64,000 nt of DNA from Pseudomonas frederiksbergensis (lineage in GTDB: Bacteria; Pseudomonadota; Gammaproteobacteria; Pseudomonadales; Pseudomonadaceae), in contig NZ_CP018319.1 in NCBI RefSeq assembly GCF_001952935.1, forward strand, positions 1,849,501 to 1,913,500. The letters are read 5' to 3'. Positions 43,936 to 52,605 of this stretch are shown piece after piece (positions within the stretch are counted from its first letter, which is position 1; every line of letters starts with the position of its first letter). The translations under genes and the position numbers were made by a program. The notes under the pieces are model-generated. The model did no database searches. It saw nothing but the letters and a program-made list of their open reading frames with translations, and had not been told where the DNA came from.

Positions 43936-45342
43936 ATGGATTCGAACATGTTCAAACCGACTGTCGGCCCTATTATTGGCCATACAACAACTAACCACGC
44001 CCGCATTTTCTTGCGCGGCGAACTTCAAAACACTGCGCCAGTATTTGCAGGCATTCGTTATCGCCGGGCAGGCGAAGAGCGTTGGTCCCAAGGTGTATTT
44101 GCAAAATTGACGATCTTGCGGGATATGTCCGATGTGATTGCACTCAACGACCTTGCCACCGACACCGAGTACGAATACCAGGCAGGCTGGTTCAGCCCCA
44201 TGAGCCCGGTGCACACCGTGGAAACGGTTCAGGAACTGCCGCTGCAATGGCCGCGCGACATCTACCGGTTTCGCACACAATCCAGCAAAGTCACGATTCC
44301 ACGGGCCTATATCGTCGGTTCATGTCGCTACCTGCGCATGACCGCTGGCATCCCGTCTGCACCGTATCTGGGCGACAGGATTTTCGCCTCGATCACGAAT
44401 CTGGCGCAGCAGGCCGAACCGCCCATTAGCGCCATGCTGATGACCGGCGATCAAATCTATGTCGATGACCTGAACGTCATCGCTCCCGACCGGGAATACA
44501 AGGCAATACTCAGCAAGTACCGCGCAGCTTTTTCCCAACCCAATATTGCAAAGTTAATGTCCGGCGTCCCGACTTACATGATCCTCGACGATCATGAAAT
44601 CGAAGACAACTGGCCCGCCAACGAAAGCAAGGCAGATGCCTATTTATACAAAAACGCCATCGCGGCGTATGAGTTGTATCAAGCCAGTCATAGCCCGACA
44701 CATGAACTTCTTGCCAACGGGCAAGTAAACAGACAACTGCAGCACTATTGGTATCAATTCGCCGAAGGCGATATCGAATGGTTTGTCACTGACAGTCGAA
44801 CCCGACGCAACCTGTCGGCCAATGATCGACGCATCCTCGACGACGAGCAGGAACTAGCCTTGTGCAAGTGGTTGATTCACAGCCCGGCCAGGGTCAAGTT
44901 CGTGGTCACCAGCGTAATGTTCTACCCCGACCGCAAGCTTCACGGTGATGACGCCTGGAAAGCTTTCCCGGAACAACGGCTACGACTGCTGGAGACCATT
45001 CGTACGCACCGAATAAAGAACGTCTTCTTCGTGTCCGGCGATGTCCATGGCTCCCTGACCAGTCGCCTGACCCACAGCGAAGACCCGGACTTCGCGGTGC
45101 ACACCATCGTCTCCTCGCCTTTGTGCAACAGCAAACTGCTGCCGTATGCCAAGGCATCCACTTTCATCCTCGGCCAACCATTGGCGCGAACAGCCGCTGG
45201 CGACTATCAGCATGAACTGACCAGCCAGGTGGTCAGCCAGGACAACTTTGCCCATCTGGTCGTTGATCAGGAGAAGGTACAGGTCAACTATCACGACCGG
45301 GACGGCCAGCGGCTGCAATCGGTAGGCATTCCTTTGCGTTAA
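43936..45342 (+). CDS. PhoD-like (alkaline phosphatase D family) metallophosphatase
   Basis: A 468-residue phosphoesterase of the PhoD/MPP superfamily. Metal-binding blocks: MTGDQIYVDD and LDDHEIEDNWP in the middle, and VSGDVHGSLTSRL near residue 365. An N-terminal fibronectin-like strand region (VGPIIGHTTTNHARIFLRG) is present, as in related proteins. No signal peptide is evident, so it is probably cytoplasmic. No clear ribosome site precedes either ATG (43936 or 43948). It lies as a single unit between aceF and dipA, which are neighbours in other Pseudomonas as I recall, so it may be an insertion. Confidence 0.8.
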   Translation: MDSNMFKPTVGPIIGHTTTNHARIFLRGELQNTAPVFAGIRYRRAGEERWSQGVFAKLTILRDMSDVIALNDLATDTEYEYQAGWFSPMSPVHTVETVQELPLQWPRDIYRFRTQSSKVTIPRAYIVGSCRYLRMTAGIPSAPYLGDRIFASITNLAQQAEPPISAMLMTGDQIYVDDLNVIAPDREYKAILSKYRAAFSQPNIAKLMSGVPTYMILDDHEIEDNWPANESKADAYLYKNAIAAYELYQASHSPTHELLANGQVNRQLQHYWYQFAEGDIEWFVTDSRTRRNLSANDRRILDDEQELALCKWLIHSPARVKFVVTSVMFYPDRKLHGDDAWKAFPEQRLRLLETIRTHRIKNVFFVSGDVHGSLTSRLTHSEDPDFAVHTIVSSPLCNSKLLPYAKASTFILGQPLARTAAGDYQHELTSQVVSQDNFAHLVVDQEKVQVNYHDRDGQRLQSVGIPLR

Positions 45343-45350
45343 ACCAAACC

Positions 45351-45444
45351 TGTGGCGAGGAAGCTTGCTCCCGCTTGAGTGCGCAGCGCTCACAAGATTT
45401 TTGGGCCGCTGCGCAACCCAGCGCGAGCAAGCTCGCTCGCCACA
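45351..45444. repeat. REP-type inverted repeat (TGTGGCGAGG family)
   Basis: The outer arms TGTGGCGAGGAAGCTTGCTC and GAGCAAGCTCGCTCGCCACA match imperfectly. The element lies in the 289-base gap between the phosphatase gene and dipA. The rest of that gap (45445-45631) should hold the dipA promoter; no clear motif was found. Confidence 0.82.
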
Positions 45445-45631
45445 GGGCTCCAAACGATTACTTTTAGCCATCCATTGGAGAAATCCTCTCTCCTGCCGAC
45501 ATATTCTTATAGCACTTGGCCTTCATGTCTCTTGTCAGTCACTGTCGCAATGATGCAACCTTGCCGCAGTTAACAGTACAGAGGGCGGAAGCCCGGCGCG
45601 ATCAGCCTATTCGAAGTGAGTTCCCCTCCAT

Positions 45632-48325
45632 ATGAAGAGCCAACCCGATGCCGCCAGCCGTATGGTGGCCGAGGTAGTGACGCAGTTGCCTGTGCCCTCG
45701 CGGCTCGGCATGCTGCGTTTCGAACGGCTGAATGAAGCGAGCTGGGCGCTGCTGTTTCTCGATCCCAATTGCGAACGACAGTTCGGCCTGCCGGCGGTGG
45801 AGCTCTGCGCTCTGGTCGGCTCGCCCTACGCCAGCCTGATGGAGCCCGAAGCGCGCTATCAGCTGCATGACGCGGTGCAGCAGCAACTCACCGAAAGCCC
45901 GCATTACCTGATCCGCTACACACTGCACACCGCCGCAGGCTCCTTGAACCTGCTGGAACTGGGCGAAGCCTACAAACAACACAATCGACACCTGCTGCGC
46001 GGCTACCTGTTGGTGATCGACGGCTTGCTCGAGGGTGAGCAACTGCTGCCGGCCCTGGACCTGGAAACCCAGAACTCTCGCCTGCAAATCGCCCTGGAAC
46101 TCAATCAGCGCGCCCAGCAGGAACAGCTCCTGCACCTGGACCGGGTGCGCGCCCAGCAAGACTTGATCCTGCTGCTGACCCGCCAGCGCTATAGCAGCAA
46201 CAACTCCCTGAAAGAAGCCGCCGAACTGATCACTCGCAGTGCCTGTGACATTTACGAAATCGACTGTGCCAGCCTGTGGAACCTCGAAGGTTCGCTGCTC
46301 GTGCCGATTTCGGCCTATCACCGCGCCAGCCAGGAATACCTGCTGCCGGAGCCGATCGACGTCAGTCTCTTCCCTGATTACCTGGATGCCTTGCAGACCG
46401 GCCGCGCCATCGACGCCCACAACGCCATGCGCGACCCGCGTACCCGGCAAATGGCCGAACACATGCGTCCGCGCGATGTGAATGCGATGCTCGACGCCAG
46501 CATCCGCGTCGACGGCCAAGTGGTCGGCGTGCTCTGCCTGGAGCAGACCGGTACGCCCCGCGCCTGGCAATCGGACGAAATTGCGTTCGCCGGTGAATTG
46601 GCGGATCAGTTTGCCCAAGTCATCAACAACCACAACCGCCGCACCGCCACCAGCGCCCTGCACCTGTTCCAGCGTGCGGTAGAGCAAAGCGCCAACGCCT
46701 TTTTGCTGGTCAATTGCGATGGCGTGGTGGAATACGTCAACCCCAGCTTCACGGCGATCACCCAGTACACCACCGAAGAAGTCCACGGCCAGCGGCTGTC
46801 GGAACTGCCGGCACTGGAAAACCTCAGCGAGTTGCTGTTCGACGCGCCCTCGGCGCTGGCCAAGAGCAACAGCTGGCAGGGTGAATTCAAAAGCCGTCGT
46901 AAAAACCTCGAACCCTACTGGGGTCAGTTGTCGATTTCCAAGGTTTACGGCGACAACCGCGAGCTGACGCATTACATCGGCATCTATGAAGACATCACCC
47001 AGACCAAGCTCGCTCAGCAGCGCATCGAGCGTCTGGCTTACACCGACAACCTGACCAACCTCGGCAACCGTCCGTCCTTCATCCGCAACCTCGACGAACG
47101 TTTCGCCCGAGACAGCGATACCCCGATCAGCTTGTTGCTGGTGGACATCGACAACTTCAAGCGGATCAACGACAGCCTCGGCCACCAGACCGGCGACAAA
47201 CTGCTGATCAGCCTGGCCCGGCGCCTGCGCAACAGCCTGAGCCCGAGCGGCAGCCTGGCGCGGTTTGCCAGTAACGAATTCGCCGTGCTGCTGGACGACA
47301 CCGACCTGCGTGCGGGTCAACAGATTGCCAATCAACTGCTGGCGACCCTCGACAAACCGATGTTCGTCGACAACCAGCTGATCAGCGTCACCGGCTCCGT
47401 AGGCCTGGCCTGCGCGCCGTTGCACGGCCGCGATCCGCAAACCCTGATGCGCAACGCCGGCCTCGCCCTGCACAAGGCCAAGGCCAACGGCAAACATCAG
47501 GTCCAGGTGTTCACCGAAGCGCTGAACGCCGAAGCCAGCTACAAACTGTTCGTCGAAAACAACCTGCGCCGCGCCCTGACCCAGAACGAGCTGGACGTGT
47601 TCTACCAGCCCAAGCTCTGCCTGCGCAGCGGTCGCCTGCTGGGGATGGAAGCGCTGCTGCGCTGGAACCATCCGGAAAAAGGCATGATCCGCCCGGACCA
47701 GTTCATCAGCGTCGCCGAAGAAACCGGCCTGATCATTCCGATTGGCAAATGGATCGCCCGCCAGGCCTGCCGCATGAGCAAAGACCTGACCGCCGCGGGC
47801 CTGGGCAATCTTCAGGTGGCCATCAACCTGTCGCCCAAGCAGTTCTCCGATCCGGACCTGGTGTCGTCCATCGCCAACATCCTCAAGGAAGAAGCGCTAC
47901 CGGCAAACCTGCTGGAACTCGAACTCACCGAAGGCCTGCTGCTGGAAGCCACCGAAGACACCCACTTGCAGCTCGATCAGCTCAAGCGCCTGGGCCTGAC
48001 CCTGGCCATGGATGACTTCGGCACCGGTTACTCGTCGCTCAGCTACCTGAAAAAATTCCCGATCGACATCATCAAGATCGATCGCAGCTTCATCCACGAA
48101 ATCCCCGACAACCAGGACGACATGGAAATCACCTCCGCGGTGATCGCCATGGCCCACAACCTGAAACTCAAGGTCGTGGCTGAAGGCATCGAGACCGCCG
48201 AGCAGTTGGCTTTCCTGCGCCGCCACCGCTGCGACGTCGGCCAGGGTTACCTGTTCGACCGACCGATCCCCGGCGTAGAGCTGATCGAAAAGCTCAAACG
48301 CTACCCGCGTGGCCCGATCGCCTGA
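45632..48325 (+). CDS. dipA: Cyclic-di-GMP phosphodiesterase, GAF-PAS-GGDEF-EAL (DipA-like)
   Basis: An 897-residue signalling enzyme that degrades c-di-GMP; P. aeruginosa DipA is needed for biofilm dispersal. Order: N-terminal sensory region, GAF (about 190-330), PAS (about 345-465), GGDEF (about 470-630) and EAL (about 640-890). The GGDEF signature is degenerate (FASNEFAVLL), so no cyclase activity is expected. The EAL motifs are intact: MEALLRW, INLSPKQF, ELELTEGLLLEAT, DDFGTGYSSLSYL. It lies between aceEF and msrA, the DipA position in P. aeruginosa. Confidence 0.9.
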   Translation: MKSQPDAASRMVAEVVTQLPVPSRLGMLRFERLNEASWALLFLDPNCERQFGLPAVELCALVGSPYASLMEPEARYQLHDAVQQQLTESPHYLIRYTLHTAAGSLNLLELGEAYKQHNRHLLRGYLLVIDGLLEGEQLLPALDLETQNSRLQIALELNQRAQQEQLLHLDRVRAQQDLILLLTRQRYSSNNSLKEAAELITRSACDIYEIDCASLWNLEGSLLVPISAYHRASQEYLLPEPIDVSLFPDYLDALQTGRAIDAHNAMRDPRTRQMAEHMRPRDVNAMLDASIRVDGQVVGVLCLEQTGTPRAWQSDEIAFAGELADQFAQVINNHNRRTATSALHLFQRAVEQSANAFLLVNCDGVVEYVNPSFTAITQYTTEEVHGQRLSELPALENLSELLFDAPSALAKSNSWQGEFKSRRKNLEPYWGQLSISKVYGDNRELTHYIGIYEDITQTKLAQQRIERLAYTDNLTNLGNRPSFIRNLDERFARDSDTPISLLLVDIDNFKRINDSLGHQTGDKLLISLARRLRNSLSPSGSLARFASNEFAVLLDDTDLRAGQQIANQLLATLDKPMFVDNQLISVTGSVGLACAPLHGRDPQTLMRNAGLALHKAKANGKHQVQVFTEALNAEASYKLFVENNLRRALTQNELDVFYQPKLCLRSGRLLGMEALLRWNHPEKGMIRPDQFISVAEETGLIIPIGKWIARQACRMSKDLTAAGLGNLQVAINLSPKQFSDPDLVSSIANILKEEALPANLLELELTEGLLLEATEDTHLQLDQLKRLGLTLAMDDFGTGYSSLSYLKKFPIDIIKIDRSFIHEIPDNQDDMEITSAVIAMAHNLKLKVVAEGIETAEQLAFLRRHRCDVGQGYLFDRPIPGVELIEKLKRYPRGPIA

Positions 48326-48349
48326 CACCCCCCCTTTGGGAGTCAACCT

Positions 48350-48460
48350 GTGGCGAGGGGGCTTGCCCCCGTTGGGCTGCGAAGCAGCCCCAAAATCCCT
48401 GAGGCACCAAAGATCTTGTGAGTGCTACGCACTCAAACGGGGGCAAGCCCCCTCGCCACA
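48350..48460. repeat. REP-type inverted repeat (TGTGGCGAGGG family)
   Basis: The outer arms TGTGGCGAGGGGGCTTGCCC and GGGCAAGCCCCCTCGCCACA are exact reverse complements. The inner part contains GGGCTGCGAAGCAGCCC. Between dipA and msrA. Confidence 0.88.
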
Positions 48461-48553
48461 GTTCGCTCCCACAGGGGTAGTGATTAACTTGGCATCATTG
48501 GGCACACTGGCGGTCTGTGTATTTACATTCAAACCTGACTGAGAGGACTGATC

Positions 48554-49201
48554 ATGGTTCTGCGCTCGGAAATCCTGGTGAACAAAAACGTGCTCCCGAC
48601 TAAAGAACAAGCTCTGCCCGGCCGTGAAACCCCAATGACCGTGCCGGAAAAACACTTCGTCCACGACGCCCCGCTGCTGGGCCCATTCGCGATGGACGTG
48701 GATTTCGCGATCTTCGGCCTCGGCTGCTTCTGGGGCGCAGAGCGCAAGTTCTGGCAGCGCGAAGGCGTGGTCAGTACGGCGGTGGGTTACGCCGGCGGCT
48801 TCACGCCGAACCCGACGTATGAAGAAGTCTGCTCGGGCCTGACCGGCCACAGCGAAGTGGTACTGGTGGTCTACGAGCCGGCGAAAGTCAGCTACGAAGA
48901 GCTGCTGAAAATGTTCTGGGAACTGCACAACCCGACTCAGGGTATGCGCCAGGGCAATGACATCGGTACTCAGTACCGCTCGGTGATCTACGCCACCAAC
49001 CCTGCTCAACTGGCGGCGGCCGAACACAGCAAGCAAGTGTTCCAGGCTGAGCTGACCAAGGCTGGCAAAGGCACCATCACCACTGAAATCGAAGAAGCCC
49101 CGACGTTCTACTTTGCCGAGGCGTACCACCAGCAATACCTGGCGAAAAACCCTGAAGGGTACTGCGGGATTGGCGGTACCGGCGTGACTTGCCCGATCTG
49201 A
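48554..49201 (+). CDS. msrA: Peptide methionine (S)-S-oxide reductase
   Basis: Repairs methionine-S-sulfoxide in proteins. It is 215 residues long. The catalytic motif [13 protein letters not shown] places the nucleophilic Cys at about residue 58; [24 protein letters not shown] and the C-terminal [12 protein letters not shown], with recycling cysteines, complete the family pattern. ATG at 48554 with GAGGA upstream. It follows dipA as in P. aeruginosa. Confidence 0.96.
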   Translation: MVLRSEILVNKNVLPTKEQALPGRETPMTVPEKHFVHDAPLLGPFAMDVDFAIFGLGCFWGAERKFWQREGVVSTAVGYAGGFTPNPTYEEVCSGLTGHSEVVLVVYEPAKVSYEELLKMFWELHNPTQGMRQGNDIGTQYRSVIYATNPAQLAAAEHSKQVFQAELTKAGKGTITTEIEEAPTFYFAEAYHQQYLAKNPEGYCGIGGTGVTCPI

Positions 49202-49213
49202 CTTTCGGGCCCT

Positions 49214-49323
49214 GATCGTTCCCACGCTCTGCGTGGGAATGCAGCCCGGGACGCTCCGCGTCCCTACCGAAGTGGACGCGGAGCGTCCGTTGAGGCATTC
49301 CCACGCAGAGCGTGGGAACGATC
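49214..49323. repeat. BIME-like inverted repeat, GATCGTTCCCACGC family
   Basis: Third copy of the composite element seen at 5287-5388 and 15221-15326. Outer arms GATCGTTCCCACGCTCTGCG and its complement; inner GGGACGCTCCGCGTCCC and GGACGCGGAGCGTCC. Between the convergent msrA and rlmJ. Confidence 0.88.
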
Positions 49324-49328
49324 ACTGG

Positions 49329-50168
49329 TCAACTTTCAGCAATCAACCAATCCATCTGCCACCCACCCTGGGTCTGCCCCAACTTCTTGGACAACCACGG
49401 CAGCAACTCACGCAATTCCTCTTCCAGCCCCCACGGCGGATTCGCAATCGCCAGCCCCGAACCGTTCAGGCTGTTCGGCGTATCCAGCGGATGCACCAGC
49501 AACTCGACCCGCAACAACTTCGGTGCGCCCGTGCCCGCCAGGTCCTGATAAAAACGCCGCAACAGGCGCTGGTCCTTCACCGGGTACCAGATCGCCGCCA
49601 CGGTTTGGCGCATCCGGCCAATCGCCTCTTTCAGCGACGCCGCACAGCGCTGCATCTCATCCAGCTGCTCGAACGGCGGATCGATCAACATCACCGCCCG
49701 CTTCTCCTGCACCGGCAACATCGCACGCGGCACATGCCAGCCTTCGCCCAGATGCACCTTCACCCGACGGTCGCCGGCCATGTTGTCCTTGAGCAACACA
49801 CCATCTTCCGGGTGCTTCTCGTTGAGCATCACCCGATCCTGCGGCCGCGTCAGCCGCCGCGCCAACTCCGGCGACCCCGGGTAATAGCGCAACTGGCCAT
49901 CCGGGTTCATCTCGTGCAGCACCTTCATGTAATCAGCGGTCAACGCCGGCAGATCAGGCTGATCCCACAAACGCGCAATACCTTCCAGGTATTCACCGGT
50001 ACGGCTCGCCTGATCGCCCTGCAGGTCATACAGACCAATGCCGGCGTGAGTGTCGAGATAGGCAAACGGCTGCTCCTTGCGCGACATCAAAGCGATGATG
50101 CGGGTCAAAGTCAGGTGTTTGAACACATCGGCGTGATTGCCGGCATGGAAGGCGTGACGATAATTCAT
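49329..50168 (-). CDS. rlmJ: 23S rRNA (adenine2030-N6)-methyltransferase
   Basis: Methylates A2030 of 23S rRNA using S-adenosylmethionine. It is 279 residues long. The RlmJ-specific N-terminus NYRHAFHAGNHADVFKH, the SAM-binding region LDTHAGIGLYDL, and the catalytic AVMLIDPPFEQ (DPPF, as in N6-adenine methyltransferases) are present. ATG at 50168 preceded by AGGAGC. Confidence 0.95.
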   Translation of the reverse strand: MNYRHAFHAGNHADVFKHLTLTRIIALMSRKEQPFAYLDTHAGIGLYDLQGDQASRTGEYLEGIARLWDQPDLPALTADYMKVLHEMNPDGQLRYYPGSPELARRLTRPQDRVMLNEKHPEDGVLLKDNMAGDRRVKVHLGEGWHVPRAMLPVQEKRAVMLIDPPFEQLDEMQRCAASLKEAIGRMRQTVAAIWYPVKDQRLLRRFYQDLAGTGAPKLLRVELLVHPLDTPNSLNGSGLAIANPPWGLEEELRELLPWLSKKLGQTQGGWQMDWLIAES

Positions 50169-50294
50169 GGCTGCTCCTGCGAAGGGCGGGAAGTTTACCT
50201 TGTACGGGGCTGGACGTCAGGGGTTCGCAGCCGAGCGGGCAGTTGCAGCACTCACAAAGGGGAAAACACACCTCAGCTAGGCCGCAACACGATC

Positions 50295-50427
50295 TGTAGC
50301 AGCTGGCGAAGCCTGCGTTCGGCTGCGCAGCAGTCGTAAACCCTGCCTGCACGGTGCACCTGAAACACCGCAAGCTATGATTTTACGACTGCTGCGCAGC
50401 CGAACGCAGGCTTCGCCAGCTGCTACA
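50295..50427. repeat. 46-base perfect inverted repeat
   Basis: Arms 50295-50340 and 50382-50427 are exact reverse complements over 46 bases, separated by 41 bases, in the 309-base gap between rlmJ and the DUF6124-like gene. The sequence (beginning TGTAGCAGCTGGCGAAGCCT) belongs to a REP-like family different from the others in this window. Confidence 0.92.
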
Positions 50428-50477
50428 AAAACGTGCGTATCAACTTAACTGAACAGCATCAGCGAAAGCCCCCGGCG

Positions 50478-50801
50478 CTACTCCGAAGACCGCGCCTTCA
50501 ACCGCCGCCCTAACACATCCAGCACATCACACCCATCCCGCAACGGAATGGCACAGAGCAAAGCAAAATCACTAAGAAGAAAGGACTGACACTCGATCGA
50601 ACCGCGCATGGACAAGTTCTCCATCACCTGGGTGACGGCACGAATTCGGTAGTTGGCAGCGTCATACAAAACATCCAGCGGCGCTTGGGTGTCGACGAAC
50701 AGGGTTGGCATGTCGTCGCAATTGCTGGTGAGTGCCATGAAGCGGCTTTGGGGATGGGGGGTTGGTTTTTCATAGGGGGGATCGGGATGAAGTGTTTTCA
50801 T
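50478..50801 (-). CDS. Small DUF6124/DUF3077-like protein
   Basis: A 107-residue protein resembling the small Pseudomonas DUF6124/DUF3077 proteins, of unknown function, often annotated near accessory regions. The N-terminus (MKTLHPDPPYEKPTPHPQSR) is proline-rich; the body LYDAANYRIRAVTQVMENL with a GSIECQSFLLSDFALLCAIPL helix matches the family pattern loosely. ATG at 50801; AAGG lies about 12 bases upstream. The leader upstream folds into strong hairpins (see 50815-50990). Family assignment is from memory and uncertain. Confidence 0.55.
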   Translation of the reverse strand: MKTLHPDPPYEKPTPHPQSRFMALTSNCDDMPTLFVDTQAPLDVLYDAANYRIRAVTQVMENLSMRGSIECQSFLLSDFALLCAIPLRDGCDVLDVLGRRLKARSSE

Positions 50802-50814
50802 TTTTTGAGACCTT

Positions 50815-50990
50815 GGTGGATAAATTCAAGCTACCAACGGCCTTTCCTACGGGCTTGGGTGGCAGCCGTGCGCGGGAGTAGGAAACTGAGGATCCACCAA
50901 ACTCAGCCACGCCGAAGCGTGTCCCACGCACAGCCGCCGCGAACGATCTTACGGACACAAATAAAGTGCCGCAATCAAACGACAGCGTTG
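50815..50990 (-). promoter_or_regulatory. Structured leader of DUF6124-like gene
   Basis: Part of a 475-base gene-free stretch (50802-51276). On the minus strand a 5-bp stem CACGC-UUCG-GCGUG (50908-50921), an ultra-stable UUCG tetraloop, is followed by CTGAG...CTCAG (50886-50906), then TTTCCTACTCCCGCGCACGG. I believe similar leaders precede other members of this gene family in Pseudomonas, which would make it a conserved RNA element. The rest of the gap (51000-51276) is AT-rich with nothing recognised. Confidence 0.45.
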
Positions 50991-51276
50991 ACGCGCGGTG
51001 AATTTCCAAGGGTTCCTACACCCTGCCACTGCATTTGCAGCGACAGCCAAAGACTATCCATGGAGCTCACTTCGCACCAGTTCATGGAAACCGCTACGAG
51101 TTGAAGGAAACTTCCGACGATCTTGCCCAGAAAATTCGCTACCCTTCACATCGTGCATGGTCAAATAAGCAAGCACCAACAAATTAAAAAGCCGAGAAAA
51201 CACTCACTTATTATTGACAATAATTCTCAAACACTACAGCCAAGCATTAAATTTATCTCTCGGTTAAGTACTACCC

Positions 51277-51693
51277 TCACCAAGTTGAAAAATCCTCCTG
51301 ACTCGCTTTATACAGATCATCAACCCACGCTTCGGATAACTTGAGGTACACATCTTCAAAAAACGCCCGCGGATTTTTCATTTCGTTCCACCCAGGAGGG
51401 AGCAAGGAGGGGGACATCGGATCATGTTCCAAAATCTCAGAAAAAACACTTGAGTCACCATCAAGAGCCTCTCCCAACACAAAAAACAAAACAAATTTGT
51501 GCCGATAACTCAACGCAGCGAAACGCTTGACAATAAACCGAGATATTAAGAACTCTCTATCTGAAGGACAATCAGGATCGTACGCCGACAACTCAACCCC
51601 AAGACTCTCCTCGCGATCATATATATCGAACCCGCCGAGAAAATGCCCTAGGCTTGGGTTGTATGGAGCATTCAGATACGGATGCATCAGCAT
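51277..51693 (-). CDS. Orphan immunity protein, paralogue of the Rhs immunity protein
   Basis: A 138-residue soluble protein with no recognised family. It aligns along its length with the product of 52187-52597: both share FLGxFDIYDREExLG, PSDRE, YRHxFxL, a GWxEMxNxRAFFEDxY block and a final W. Its ATG at 51693 overlaps the stop of the orphan toxin-tail gene by one base (TAATG), so the two form a cassette. It is AT-rich relative to the flanking core genes. Interpreted as an immunity gene kept after its toxin was displaced; not shown experimentally. Confidence 0.75.
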   Translation of the reverse strand: MLMHPYLNAPYNPSLGHFLGGFDIYDREESLGVELSAYDPDCPSDREFLISRFIVKRFAALSYRHKFVLFFVLGEALDGDSSVFSEILEHDPMSPSLLPPGWNEMKNPRAFFEDVYLKLSEAWVDDLYKASQEDFSTW

Positions 51694-52109
51694 TAGATTT
51701 TCTCTATCGGATAAAGCGCTATAGGCTGCAGTGTCTCAAAGTCGAATTTCATCTCAAAGGCATTCATCTGAGGAATGAAACGCGGATTTGTTGGATCTAA
51801 AGGATTAGGCTCATATCCCTGACCTACGTTTTCAGCCTCCATTCTTACTAACAAATTTCCTTTACTATCCTCCCCAGTAAAACGAGACATTTTTCTAGTC
51901 TCCCTTGTCATCGCTTCATTATAAGCATTCAGCTGCGCTCTATAGCTTATAAACTTAGAGCTCGGAACGGCTCTCCACCTTTCGCTCTCACCATGAAGTT
52001 CGCAGCTAGTGGTTTGTTGCTGAACAGCAGGACCCGAACCATTCGCCCAATTCTTATACATAGTTCGCAGTGTAGAAATCAATTTTTTAATAGGTATTAA
52101 TAACATCAT
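51693..52109 (-). CDS. Orphan Rhs toxin tail (displaced C-terminal fragment)
   Basis: A 138-residue frame. Residues about 51-138 align with the last 90 residues of the Rhs protein: SSKF/SSRF, then SRFTGED/SRFTGKD, VRM, GxGYxPN, NPRxI, FEMKFD and LYPI. The first 50 residues do not align, and the HMVGKH motif of the intact toxin is missing, so it is probably inactive unless it recombines onto an rhs gene. No Rhs core is attached and no good ribosome site precedes the ATG at 52109 (a second ATG is at 52106). The position behind an intact rhs-immunity pair is typical of displaced Rhs tips. Confidence 0.75.
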   Translation of the reverse strand: MMLLIPIKKLISTLRTMYKNWANGSGPAVQQQTTSCELHGESERWRAVPSSKFISYRAQLNAYNEAMTRETRKMSRFTGEDSKGNLLVRMEAENVGQGYEPNPLDPTNPRFIPQMNAFEMKFDFETLQPIALYPIEKI

Positions 52110-52186
52110 TTTTCAAAAGCCGACCATAACTGAACACAATAGAATACGGGGCAGAAGCAACTAAACTAAAAAATCACTAAAACTCT

Positions 52187-52597
52187 TTACCAACTCGCTG
52201 GGTCTTCAAGATTGGCCTTTTGAAAATCCTCTTTCCACTCGATAGTTGCCAAACGATAAATATCTTCAAAAAAAGCTCTCGTATTTTCCATTTCATCCCA
52301 CCCACAGGGAAATGAGGAGTACGCCTCTGGGTCGTACTTAAAAAGCGACTGAAAGTCGTAGTTTTTATCCTCAAGCGCCTTTTCCAAACACTTGTAAAGT
52401 AAAAAGCGGTGTCGATAGGTACGATTTCTAACCAGACAATACTTGAGTATTAGCTCCTCTCTGTCCGACGGGTCATTCGGATTAAATTTCTCCAACTCCT
52501 CTCCAAGTGTTTCTTCACGATCATAAATATCGAAGCAGCCCAAAAAATATGAAGGTGTCGGTATATATGGCTGCTGAGTATCAGGATCAATAAACAT
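52187..52597 (-). CDS. Putative immunity protein for the Rhs toxin
   Basis: A 136-residue acidic, aromatic-rich protein with no recognised family. I start it at ATG 52597 (MFIDPDTQQPYIPTPSYF), which has AGGA five bases upstream, rather than at GTG 52609 overlapping the rhs stop; this leaves an 8-base gap after rhs. A gene of this size directly after an Rhs toxin end, with low GC, is by position the immunity gene. It has a paralogue at 51277-51693. Direct binding to the toxin is inference. Confidence 0.8.
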   Translation of the reverse strand: MFIDPDTQQPYIPTPSYFLGCFDIYDREETLGEELEKFNPNDPSDREELILKYCLVRNRTYRHRFLLYKCLEKALEDKNYDFQSLFKYDPEAYSSFPCGWDEMENTRAFFEDIYRLATIEWKEDFQKANLEDPASW

Positions 52598-52605
52598 AAT
52601 CTTCC

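Noticed and set aside
45602..47671. 689-codon frame antisense to dipA
   Set aside because: Shadow of dipA coding sequence; no family motifs.
50770..51009. 79-codon minus frame over the DUF6124-like leader
   Set aside because: It overlaps the structured leader and extends over the gene start in another frame; no ribosome site and no family resemblance, so treated as non-coding leader.
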